Positions 23,954-31,178 of a stretch of 32,221 nucleotides of DNA are shown one piece after another. Below the pieces are notes generated by a model, which ran no database searches, had not been told where the DNA came from, and was given only the letters and a program-made list of their open reading frames with translations. Position numbers and translations under genes: made by a program. Source of the DNA: Clostridiales bacterium (GTDB lineage Bacteria > Bacillota > Clostridia > Lachnospirales > Lachnospiraceae); NCBI GenBank assembly GCA_021202175.1, contig JAJQDO010000334.1:1-32221 (forward strand), read 5' to 3'. Position 1 is the stretch's first letter. Every line of letters starts with the position of its first letter.

Positions 23954-25237
23954 TTGAGCAGAACAGTTATTCATGTCACAGGCATGACCTGCGTGAGCTG
24001 CGAACGTAGGCTTATAGGCGCTGTCTCAGCTTTGGACGGGGTTCAGTCAGTGACGGCAAATTATGGAAAAGGAGAGCTTTGCGCCGAATTTTCCTCTCCC
24101 TGTACGGAAGACATTATCATTGAAACAATAAAAAAGACCGGCTATGGTGTTTCAAAGGATGCAAAAAATACCGGGAATGCCATTGCTATACTCATTATTA
24201 TTCTTGGTTTGTACGTTATTGCAAGACAACTGGGATGGACGGAAGTGTTTCAGAATATCCCGACAATAAGTGCAGAACGGATGAGTTACCTTGCATTGTT
24301 TTCGATAGGCCTGCTTACATCCGTCCACTGCATTGCCATGTGTGGGGGCTTAAATCTTGTGCAGAGCATTTCGGCAGGAAACACAAAACCCCTGCGCCGC
24401 AGTATTTTATACAATCTTGGCAGACTGACAAGCTATACTCTGATAGGCGGCATCTTGGGCCTCATCGGGGAAAAAGCCTCCATCACCCTGCAGGTAAGGG
24501 GAATTATTGGCCTGATAGCCGGTGGCTTCATGCTCCTTATGGGCATAAATATGCTCGGAGGTTTTTCTTTTTCACTGCGTTTGTTTCCTAAACTGTCCGG
24601 CAAATTGTCGTCCGGAATACAGAGCATTGGAAAACACAGCTCTTTTGCTGTTGGTCTTGCAAACGGTCTGATGCCCTGCGGTCCACTGCAATCCATGCAG
24701 ATATGCGCAATCGCCAGTGGGAGTATGTTAGCAGGCGCACTTTCCATGTTCTCTTTCTGTCTAGGCACAATCCCGCTCGTTTTTGCATTCGGTATCGCCG
24801 CCGGTGCGCTTAAAAACCGCTGGCGCCAGCTTATGCTCCAGGTCGGATCTGTCCTTTTGATTATTATGGGTGTCTATATGGTTCAGAACAACCTTGTTCT
24901 TACAGGTTTTATGAACCAGACTGCAGGTTCAGATTTTGAAAATATGGTTGTGTCTACAGTAGAAGGTAATGTACAATATATCACAACAACGCTTCACTCC
25001 AACGGATATGATGATATCCAGGTTACGGCTGGTATCCCTGTTGTGTGGACAATTGAGGCAGATGAAGATAGTTTGAATGGCTGCAACAATCAGATTGTAC
25101 TGTCAGCATTTAATCAGCAGGTGACGCTTAGTGAAGGAGAAACGGTCATCGAGTTTACGCCGGAGCAGACGGGCACATACACCTATTCCTGCTGGATGGG
25201 TATGCTAAAAAATACAATTACAGTTGTTGATGACTAG
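23954..25237 (+). CDS. HMA - TauE/SafE membrane - cupredoxin fusion protein
   Basis: A 427-residue three-part protein starting at TTG 23954 after AAGGAGG (6-base spacing). Residues 1-67 are a heavy-metal-associated domain with the CxxC site GMTCVSCERR. Residues about 75-310 are a polytopic membrane domain of the SafE/DsbD-like class (LLTSVHCIAMCGGLNLVQSI, YNLGRLTSYTLIGG, ANGLMPCGPLQSMQI), with conserved Cys residues as in CcdA/DsbD-type redox transporters. The last roughly 95 residues are a cupredoxin-like domain (IPVVWTIEADEDSLNGCNNQ, YSCWMGM) whose Cys and Met could bind copper. It is coupled to the DUF2318 gene. The likely role is moving metal or electrons across the membrane; the exact substrate is unknown. 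Confidence 0.88.
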   Translation: MSRTVIHVTGMTCVSCERRLIGAVSALDGVQSVTANYGKGELCAEFSSPCTEDIIIETIKKTGYGVSKDAKNTGNAIAILIIILGLYVIARQLGWTEVFQNIPTISAERMSYLALFSIGLLTSVHCIAMCGGLNLVQSISAGNTKPLRRSILYNLGRLTSYTLIGGILGLIGEKASITLQVRGIIGLIAGGFMLLMGINMLGGFSFSLRLFPKLSGKLSSGIQSIGKHSSFAVGLANGLMPCGPLQSMQICAIASGSMLAGALSMFSFCLGTIPLVFAFGIAAGALKNRWRQLMLQVGSVLLIIMGVYMVQNNLVLTGFMNQTAGSDFENMVVSTVEGNVQYITTTLHSNGYDDIQVTAGIPVVWTIEADEDSLNGCNNQIVLSAFNQQVTLSEGETVIEFTPEQTGTYTYSCWMGMLKNTITVVDD

Positions 25238-25305
25238 TATGATTTATCAACAGACAGTATTGCGTCTGCGATTAAAATAAACTTTTTCAGAGGAGTGCAA
25301 AAATC

Positions 25306-25335
25306 ATGGAATTAGTAGAAGGTATATTAAACTGA
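25306..25335 (+). other. Nine-codon ORF with ribosome site
   Basis: AGAGGAGTGCAAAAATC is followed by ATG and MELVEGILN-stop. The ribosome site is good but the peptide is only 9 residues. It may be the stub of a deleted gene or a leader peptide. It lies 68 bp after the SafE fusion gene and before its terminator. Confidence 0.25.
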
Positions 25336-25396
25336 CTACGAAGAAAGTCAGGTGCATTTCGAGAAATGGTAATGTGTCGGTAATAATCATCATTTG

Positions 25397-25433
25397 AAAA
25401 GAGTGGTCTTGAGAATCAGGGCCACTCTTTTTT
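25397..25433 (+). terminator. Rho-independent terminator
   Basis: AAAAGAGTGG (25397-25406) pairs with CCACTCTTTT (25422-25431), followed by more T's. It ends the DUF2318/SafE operon. The rest of 25238-25597 shows no gene apart from the nine-codon ORF. Confidence 0.88.
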
Positions 25434-25597
25434 CCAACATCAAATCAATTCTATTTGAGCTAATATACTGTACCCGGCAGGAGGGATTTCTGCAGGCAGC
25501 GGGATTCCATTTTTATGAAACTGTGATTATCTGCTGCGTCTGCGTTTTGTGGTATAAATGGCTATAGCTTCATATTGGAAGCCGCTGTACAACATTT

Positions 25598-26149
25598 CTA
25601 TCCTTTGTGTGCTGCCCTGTAATACTTCCAGAACGACACCGCAAACGATACAAATAAGACAAGATAAACGATAAACAATACACAGAAAATTACAAATAAA
25701 AGCCTCTCAACTGCCGCATTTTCCATGCCCAGGTTAAAAATATTCGGAATGATGATTAAGAGAAAAATTATTATAAGCGGAATTATTCGCCCCTTAAAGA
25801 CGCGTTTCACCATCTCCAGTCTCGAATCATCGTCGCAGAATATCTCTTCCTCTGTGCCGTCCATCTGTGAGTTAGATTTGCGAAAATAACTGTATCCCGC
25901 GTAGTTCTGCAAATATTCCCAGCCGCAGTCTTCAAATATCTGAATATATTCATCCTTCCGGGTTTTGCTGTCGGGATGGTAATCCAGCTGATAGATCACA
26001 TCCTCCGGCTTACACTTCCTGAAATGGTACACAGCCCCTCTGATCTTTTCGAATTCCCAGCCGTTTTTATGCTGCCATCTTAAGTACTGCTCTTCCTTTT
26101 TCCACTGTAAAACAGAAAAAAACTTAAGTTCTCTTTTCGTCTCCTTCAT
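25598..26149 (-). CDS. DUF2812 membrane protein
   Basis: A 183-residue protein whose first 115 residues match DUF2812 (FFSVLQWKKEEQYLRWQHKN, GWEFEKIRGAVYHFRKC, YQLDYHPDSKTRKDEYIQIF, DCGWEYLQNYAGYSYFRK). Two hydrophobic helices follow (IIPLIIIFLLIIIPNIF and LLFVIFCVLFIVYLVLFVSF), ending in a basic tail. The family is found next to PadR regulators in Firmicutes; its biochemical function is unknown, though a membrane-stress or anti-regulator role has been guessed. It starts one base after the padR stop, so it is translationally linked to it. No other gene follows in the operon; it converges on the SafE-operon terminator. Confidence 0.88.
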   Translation of the reverse strand: MKETKRELKFFSVLQWKKEEQYLRWQHKNGWEFEKIRGAVYHFRKCKPEDVIYQLDYHPDSKTRKDEYIQIFEDCGWEYLQNYAGYSYFRKSNSQMDGTEEEIFCDDDSRLEMVKRVFKGRIIPLIIIFLLIIIPNIFNLGMENAAVERLLFVIFCVLFIVYLVLFVSFAVSFWKYYRAAHKG

Positions 26150-26150
26150 A

Positions 26151-26465
26151 CTATCTGGCCTCCATCATACTTTTATACAGACGTTCTATCCTTTTCATTT
26201 CCAGTTCGAGCACCTGCGTTCCAAGCTCAGTAATGCAATAAATTTTACGCTTTTCTTCCTCTCTCACAAACCTTATCAGACCGTCTTTCTCCATCTTTGA
26301 CAGGCTCCCATAGAGTGTCCCCGGACTGATTTTTATTTCCCCGTCTGTCAGCTGTTCCGTTTTTTTTACAATACTGTAGCCGTGGGACTCCTCTCTTAGA
26401 AAGAGCAAAATATAGAAGCCAGTCTCTGTCATCGGTACATACACTTTTTTAATATGATTATCCAT
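26151..26465 (-). CDS. PadR-family transcriptional regulator
   Basis: A 104-residue winged-helix repressor of the short PadR subfamily. It shows MTETGFYILLFLREESHGYS, the recognition region ISPGTLYGSLSKMEKDGLIR and a C-terminal dimerisation helix (LELEMKRIERLYKSMM). PadR proteins usually repress their own operon and are released by small phenolic or drug-like molecules. Here three CGATATAT repeats overlap the operon promoter, supporting autorepression. The ribosome site is weak (GTGAGGTTCAAAG before ATG). The gene is one base from DUF2812. Confidence 0.92.
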   Translation of the reverse strand: MDNHIKKVYVPMTETGFYILLFLREESHGYSIVKKTEQLTDGEIKISPGTLYGSLSKMEKDGLIRFVREEEKRKIYCITELGTQVLELEMKRIERLYKSMMEAR

Positions 26466-26487
26466 CTTTGAACCTCACTGTGCGCTG

Positions 26488-26541
26488 CGATATATCGTGC
26501 TTCGATATATAGAGCATAGCACTGCGATATATACTTGTCAA
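26488..26541 (-). promoter_or_regulatory. padR promoter with three CGATATAT operator-like repeats
   Basis: Read on the minus strand, TTGACA (26536-26541), a 17-bp spacer and TATGCT (26513-26518) make a near-consensus promoter. CGATATAT occurs three times on the plus strand, at 26488-26495 (within the palindrome CGATATATCG), 26503-26510 and 26525-26532. One copy lies in the spacer and two just downstream of the -10, as expected for a repressor site. Confidence 0.7.
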
Positions 26542-26590
26542 GAGCTTTATAAACTATTTTCAATTTTAGATTCATACTGGATACTCACAA

Positions 26591-26656
26591 ATTAGCAATC
26601 CCGCTTGAAACACGGTACATTTTTCTATACGCTTACTTTCAAACGGGATTGCTAAT
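26591..26656. repeat. 20-bp inverted repeat
   Basis: ATTAGCAATCCCGCTTGAAA (26591-26610) and TTTCAAACGGGATTGCTAAT (26637-26656) are complementary at 19 of 20 positions around a 26-base spacer. No T run follows on either side, so it is not a good terminator. It could be a small mobile repeat or a stable RNA hairpin. It lies in the 461-bp gap between padR and the AAA-ATPase-like gene. Confidence 0.7.
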
Positions 26657-26822
26657 GTAATATAAACGGAATAGTGGCGATGGCTGTCTCTGTCTGTGTT
26701 ATTGTTCCCTGCTTCTTTATTAACCATGAGCATTTGCGCATGAGTGAAAACACAAAAATAGGATTGAGAAAAAAGGGGTTGGAAGGTATAATAGTATAAG
26801 TAGTGTCAAGTAGATTATGTGA

Positions 26823-26924
26823 AAAATTAAGCTAAAAAGCAAGAGGTTATTTCATGAAGATGGTGGGGCAAATGATTTGCATGTAGGCGATAGAGCAGTT
26901 ATGGATATGAGAAGAGGTGGTTGA
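26823..26924 (+). other. Short protein-like open frame before AAA-ATPase-like gene
   Basis: An open frame of 33 codons without a start reads KSKRLFHEDGGANDLHVGDR and continues AVMDMRRGG-stop, ending two bases before the AAA-ATPase-like ATG. The sequence looks protein-like, but it has no ATG near its beginning and I do not recognise it. It may be the tail of a lost gene. The rest of 26657-26822 shows nothing further except AT-rich promoter-like words (TATAATAGTATAAG). Confidence 0.25.
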
Positions 26925-26926
26925 GC

Positions 26927-28528
26927 ATGGGATTATATTTCAATCCGGGATATGGTGGATTCGAGGAGATCAGAAGAGATATTTATGTAGATAAAACAGG
27001 CTTGATTACTCATATGAACAGCTTAATTGGAAAACCGAAACCCCTGGTCTGTTTTAGCAGACCCCGGAGGTTTGGAAAGACATTTGCCGCCGATATGCTG
27101 TGTGCGTATTACGATAAAAGCTGTGATTCCAGGTTTTTGTTTAAAGACCTGGAAGTGGGCAAATCAGATAGTTTTGATACGTATATCAATCGTTTTAATG
27201 TCCTTTCTTTTGATATGACGGGTTTTATAGCGGATGCAAAAGAACATGAGACCAACGTACTCGCAGAGATGCAGACTGCTCTTCTGGAAGAAATCAGGGA
27301 GGCGTTTCTCGGTTGCGTGGATGAGAAGGAAAAAAGTCTGGGAAGCGCTTTGTATGATGCTGTTTCCAGGGGAAATTCGAAATTTGTGTTTGTGATTGAT
27401 GAGTGGGATGCCCTGTTTCGAGAGTTTAAGGATGACCACAAGCTGCAAGAAGATTATATTTTGTTTTTAAGAGGACTTTTTAAGAATAAGGACCGAACAA
27501 AAAAGACGATTGCGGCAGCATATATGACAGGCATTCTCCCGGTAAAAAAATATGGAACGGAATCGGCATTATCTGATTTTAAGGAATATACGATGACAAA
27601 TCCTGGAAAGCTAGCGGAATATGTGGGATTTACAGAGACAGAAGTGAGACGGTTGTGCAAGGAGTATCATGTGGACTTTGAAGAACTGCAGGCTTGGTAT
27701 GATGGATATTCTTTCAGCCGAATCAGTCACGTGTACAGTCCAAACTCAGTGATGAATGCCATAACGGAAGGAGAGATCCATAATTATTGGGCACAGACAG
27801 GTTCTTTTGAAAGTCTGAAGAGATATATCTGCATGAACTATGATGGCCTGAAGGATATCGTTGTCTCCATGCTTGGCGGTGAGTCTGTTAGAATGAAGAT
27901 CAGCACCTTTCAGAATGATATTACTTCATTTAAAAGCGCCGATGATGTTTTGACTTTGCTTATTCATTTTGGTTATATCGCTTATGATCAGAAAAAACGA
28001 ATGGTAATTATTCCTAATCTGGAAGTTTCGGAAGTGTTTGAAGATGCAGTAAGCGGAGATTACTGGGGATCGGTAGGCGATGCTATTGCGGATTCAGAGA
28101 ATCTGCTGGATGCCACGATTCGCCGCGATGAAAATGCAGTGGCAGATGCTCTGGAAAAAATCCATGATTCTGTTTCTTCCGTATTACAATATAATAATGA
28201 AGCCTCCTTGAGATGTGCGATTACGATTGCTTATTATACTGCAAAAAGATTTTACAATGTTGTCCGGGAACTTCCGGAAGGAAAAGGATTTGCGGATTTG
28301 GCGTTTATTCCCAGAAGAGATACGGATAAGCCGGCTATGATTGTCGAATTAAAATATGATAAAGATGCAGACACTGCCATCAAACAGATTCATGATAATC
28401 GTTATGACGGAGCTCTGAAGGATTACTATGGAAATCTGCTCCTGGTTGGTATTAATTATGATAAAGAGAAGAAGAGCGGCAGCAATAAAAAGCATAGTTG
28501 CGTGATTGAACAGGTAGAGAAAGGTTGA
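26927..28528 (+). CDS. AAA-ATPase-like / PD-(D/E)XK nuclease-domain protein
   Basis: A 533-residue protein of the AAA-ATPase-like plus PDDEXK_9 (DUF1703) type. Start at ATG 26927 (MGLYFNPGYGGFEEI) after AGAGGTGG; the track's TTG is two codons upstream. IYVDKTGLI opens the domain, SRPRRFGKTF (about 44-53) is the P-loop-like nucleotide site, FVFVIDEWD near residue 150 the Walker B, YDGYSF and YSPNSVMNAI family landmarks, and ADLAFIPRR...MIVELKY the C-terminal PD-(D/E)XK nuclease site. Such genes are common and often multi-copy in gut Clostridia and Bacteroidetes. A defence or mobile-DNA role is suspected but unproven. It stands alone, in an accessory region. Confidence 0.9.
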   Translation: MGLYFNPGYGGFEEIRRDIYVDKTGLITHMNSLIGKPKPLVCFSRPRRFGKTFAADMLCAYYDKSCDSRFLFKDLEVGKSDSFDTYINRFNVLSFDMTGFIADAKEHETNVLAEMQTALLEEIREAFLGCVDEKEKSLGSALYDAVSRGNSKFVFVIDEWDALFREFKDDHKLQEDYILFLRGLFKNKDRTKKTIAAAYMTGILPVKKYGTESALSDFKEYTMTNPGKLAEYVGFTETEVRRLCKEYHVDFEELQAWYDGYSFSRISHVYSPNSVMNAITEGEIHNYWAQTGSFESLKRYICMNYDGLKDIVVSMLGGESVRMKISTFQNDITSFKSADDVLTLLIHFGYIAYDQKKRMVIIPNLEVSEVFEDAVSGDYWGSVGDAIADSENLLDATIRRDENAVADALEKIHDSVSSVLQYNNEASLRCAITIAYYTAKRFYNVVRELPEGKGFADLAFIPRRDTDKPAMIVELKYDKDADTAIKQIHDNRYDGALKDYYGNLLLVGINYDKEKKSGSNKKHSCVIEQVEKG

Positions 28529-28624
28529 TTTTCCGCTATTTTTAAAAATGATACCAGATGGTTTTCAACTACCCCATGAACAGTAACATTTCTTCTGGCT
28601 AAATACCGTGCCGGTACAAATTTC

Positions 28625-28654
28625 TTGACGGCAGACGTTGGTCTGTATTATAAT
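28625..28654 (+). promoter_or_regulatory. Sigma-A promoter-like sequence
   Basis: TTGACG (28625-28630), an 18-bp spacer and TATAAT (28649-28654). It lies about 270 bp before the second MATE gene and 60 bp before the hairpin at 28715-28747, so a transcript from here would contain that hairpin in its leader. Confidence 0.55.
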
Positions 28655-28714
28655 CGGATTGTCAAAGATATATATCTAAAATGAGATGTGGATTTTTCTG
28701 GATTTACCATTTTC

Positions 28715-28747
28715 GCCACACAATCACTGAGAGAGTGATTGTGTGGC
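28715..28747 (+). terminator. Perfect 14-bp hairpin, possible terminator/attenuator
   Basis: GCCACACAATCACT (28715-28728) and AGTGATTGTGTGGC (28734-28747) pair perfectly around GAGAG, followed by ATTTCTTTT. It may end the AAA-ATPase-like transcript or act as an attenuator between the upstream promoter-like sequence and the MATE gene. The U tract is interrupted, so efficiency is uncertain. Confidence 0.6.
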
Positions 28748-28765
28748 ATTTCTTTTGTGAGGAGT

Positions 28766-28781
28766 TTTTGACTCCGTTATC
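28766..28781 (-). repeat. Partial third copy of the dispersed repeat motif
   Basis: On the minus strand, GATAACGGAGTCAAAA matches the 5' part of the 41-bp repeat (GATTAGGGAGTCAAAA) at 14 of 16 positions. The remainder diverges, so this is either a decayed copy or chance similarity. Confidence 0.35.
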
Positions 28782-28925
28782 CATTTTGTTTTTTGTAAAA
28801 AATGAAAATATTTCGTTAGTATTGTTTATCTGCTCATTTGCAAAGTGATATAGCATAATATGGGGTAGCCTGAAATATATAAAATATTTAGGGATTTCAC
28901 AAATCAAATAGGAGGATTTTTACAT

Positions 28926-30257
28926 ATGAACGAAACATTTATGAAAGACAAACCGGTGTTGCCGCTCATTTTTTCTATGGCGATGCCCATGGTTCTGTCA
29001 ATGTTGGTGAATTCGTTGTATAATATTATCGACAGCTATTTTTTCGCGAAAATCAGCGAAGACGCCATGACGGCATTCTCTTTGGTTTATCCGGTGCAGA
29101 ATATCATCAATGCTATTGCTATCGGTTTTGGCGTGGGCATCAGCGCAACAATTGCTATTTATCTTGGGGCTGGAGAACAGCAAAAGGCAAATGCTGCGGC
29201 AACGCATGGCTTTGCCTTATCTCTGCTTCACGGAGTGGTCATGATGGTAATTACCATTGCGATTATCCCGACTTTTCTGAAAATGTTTACCATATCGGAT
29301 TATGTGTTGGATTACGGAATCCGTTACGCCCGCATCGTATTTGCGTTTGCGATTGTGATGGCAACCAGTCTGGCATTTGAAAAGATTTTCCAGGCTGTGG
29401 GGCGGATGAAGGTCACCATGGTTGCTTTACTGGTGGGATGTATTACGAATATTATACTGGACCTGATATTGATTTTTGGATTAGGGTCTTTTCCGGCGTT
29501 AAACATTGAAGGTGCGGCAATCGCTACCGGAATCGGACAGTCCGCTACGGTAGTTGTTTATCTCGTTGTTTATGCGCGTCGTCCAACCGTAGCCAGACTT
29601 GGACGGCGATATCTTGCGCCGGTAGAAGGACTGGAAAGACAACTGTATTCTGTTGGAATACCCGCTACGCTGAATCTCGCTCTGCCATCCTTGTTAGTTT
29701 CTGCGTTGAATGCGATTCTGGCACAATATGGACAGATGTACGTGGTGATTCTTGGCATCTATTATAAGCTGCAGACATTTCTTTATCTGACAGCGAATGG
29801 ACTGGTGCAGGGGATGCGCCCGATCATCGGATATAATTATGGAGCGAAAGAATATAAACGAGTGGGACAGATTTATACATATACGCTTGTTATGAATGCG
29901 ATGATTATGTTTGTGGGAACATTGATTTGCCTCCTTGTTCCAGACCGTCTAATGGGACTATATGCGACGAATCCGGAAACCATATCCGCAGGAGCGACGG
30001 CATTACGAATCATCAGCGGTGGATTTATTATTTCTTCTATGTCGGTTACTACTTCCGGAGCATTGGAAGGTCTGGGAAAAGGGACACCTTCTTTTGTCAT
30101 CTCTTTATTTCGTTATGTGGTGATTATTATCCCGGTGGCCTTCGTTCTGGGGTGTATCTGGGGGCCGGTTGGCGTGTGGAATGCATTTTGGATAGCAGAA
30201 GGAGTGACGGCGGTGGTTGCGGTTGTGATATATCGGCGGGTGAATAGGAGAGAGTGA
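28926..30257 (+). CDS. MATE-family efflux transporter (second)
   Basis: A 443-residue, 12-helix MATE/DinF-like membrane exporter. It begins FMKDKPVLPLIFSMAMPMVL and continues LVNSLYNIIDSYFFAKISED, the MATE signature, with a mirrored second half (LVQGMRPIIGYNYGAKEYKR). AGGAGGATTTTTACAT precedes the ATG. It lies 50 bp before the dhaL-like gene on the same strand and may be co-transcribed with it. The substrate is unknown; drug or metabolite export driven by Na+ or H+ is the family role. It resembles the first MATE gene in plan but not closely in sequence, so it is not a recent duplication. Confidence 0.93.
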   Translation: MNETFMKDKPVLPLIFSMAMPMVLSMLVNSLYNIIDSYFFAKISEDAMTAFSLVYPVQNIINAIAIGFGVGISATIAIYLGAGEQQKANAAATHGFALSLLHGVVMMVITIAIIPTFLKMFTISDYVLDYGIRYARIVFAFAIVMATSLAFEKIFQAVGRMKVTMVALLVGCITNIILDLILIFGLGSFPALNIEGAAIATGIGQSATVVVYLVVYARRPTVARLGRRYLAPVEGLERQLYSVGIPATLNLALPSLLVSALNAILAQYGQMYVVILGIYYKLQTFLYLTANGLVQGMRPIIGYNYGAKEYKRVGQIYTYTLVMNAMIMFVGTLICLLVPDRLMGLYATNPETISAGATALRIISGGFIISSMSVTTSGALEGLGKGTPSFVISLFRYVVIIIPVAFVLGCIWGPVGVWNAFWIAEGVTAVVAVVIYRRVNRRE

Positions 30258-30307
30258 GTTGAGTTCTGGATGGATTCCTATGTGTGATGCAAAAGAGGAG
30301 ATTAAAA

Positions 30308-30940
30308 ATGGATAAATTATCATTAAATCAGGTGCAAACAGCAGTTAGAACAATGTGCAGAGTAGCAGAGGAGAAAAAAGAATATTTTTCTGATTTGGAT
30401 GGCGTGATGGGGGATGCGGATTTTGGCGTTTCTCTGGCGATGGGATTTCGCAGTGTGATGAAAAGATGGGATACGTATGACGTGTCGTCTATTGGAAGCT
30501 TTCTACTCGGTGTGGCAAATCAGATTTTAAATAATACCGGTGGATGTTCCGGCCCAGTATGGGGGACTCTTTTTGAAAGGCTGGGACAAACATTTGTTGG
30601 AAAACAGGAGTTGAATCTTTCAGATATTATGGAAGGCTTTGAAAATGCTGTAGAGGGAATCAGAAAGAGGGGTGGAGCACAGCTTGGCGATAAAACAGTT
30701 GTGGATGCTCTGCAGGCCATCGTAGATTCTCTCAAAGATTCGGCTGGAAAAAACATTTGCTTAAACGAAGCGCTTGATTTGGCGGCCAGGGATGCATATG
30801 AGATGAGGGAAGTATCAAAAGATTGGATGGCCCGGAGAGGGCGACAGAGATTCACGGGAGAAAGAAGTATCGGCACCTATGATCCGGGTATCGTTGCCGT
30901 TGGTGAGATGGCTGTCGCTATTGCTGCAACGTTGAAATAA
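30308..30940 (+). CDS. Dihydroxyacetone kinase L-type (DhaL/DAK2) protein
   Basis: A 210-residue DAK2-domain protein starting at ATG 30308 after AGAGGAG; the track's upstream ATGs lack that spacing. DhaL binds ATP/ADP-Mg and, with DhaK and the PTS protein DhaM, phosphorylates dihydroxyacetone. The Mg-binding aspartates are present in DLDGVMGDADFGVSLAMGF (D31, D36, D38), and TGGCSGPVWGTLF, AQLGDKTVVDAL and a C-terminal SIGTYDPGIVAVGEM are family motifs. No dhaK or dhaM is in the window, so it may work with distant partners or on another substrate. Confidence 0.88.
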   Translation: MDKLSLNQVQTAVRTMCRVAEEKKEYFSDLDGVMGDADFGVSLAMGFRSVMKRWDTYDVSSIGSFLLGVANQILNNTGGCSGPVWGTLFERLGQTFVGKQELNLSDIMEGFENAVEGIRKRGGAQLGDKTVVDALQAIVDSLKDSAGKNICLNEALDLAARDAYEMREVSKDWMARRGRQRFTGERSIGTYDPGIVAVGEMAVAIAATLK

Positions 30941-30969
30941 TTAGTTCTTACCATAAAAGTTCAAAGGGG

Positions 30970-31015
30970 AAAATCCGTTTGGCCGTAATTTTGAGATCAG
31001 ACGGATTTTACTTTG
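30970..31015 (+). terminator. Rho-independent terminator after dhaL-like gene
   Basis: AAAATCCGT (30970-30978) pairs with ACGGATTTT (31001-31009), followed by ACTTTG. The stem is perfect, the loop 22 bases, and the T tract moderate. Confidence 0.7.
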
Positions 31016-31066
31016 TCAGGAAGAGTCGTTCTGGTAAAATATAAATGATTTATGTCAATGTAAACA

Positions 31067-31153
31067 TTAGCTAAAAACTCTGCGTAACTTTAATTAAAAA
31101 ATGTATTGACAAATGCCCCAAAATAGTGAATTATAATTAAAGTGTTAGCTTAA
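31067..31153 (+). promoter_or_regulatory. Promoter and operator-like repeats before GH36 gene
   Basis: TTGACA (31106-31111) is followed by TATAAT (31132-31137) at 20 bp, or by AATTAT at 17 bp. It is flanked by TTAGCTAA (31067-31074, palindromic) and TTAGCTTAA (31145-31153), a related pair that could bind a sugar-responsive regulator. No regulator gene is adjacent in the window. Confidence 0.45.
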
Positions 31154-31178
31154 AATGAATTAAATCAGGGAGAATATA

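Noticed and set aside
14802-30257. The two MATE genes as a recent duplication
   Set aside because: They share family motifs but differ along most of their length, including the N-termini, so they are separate members.
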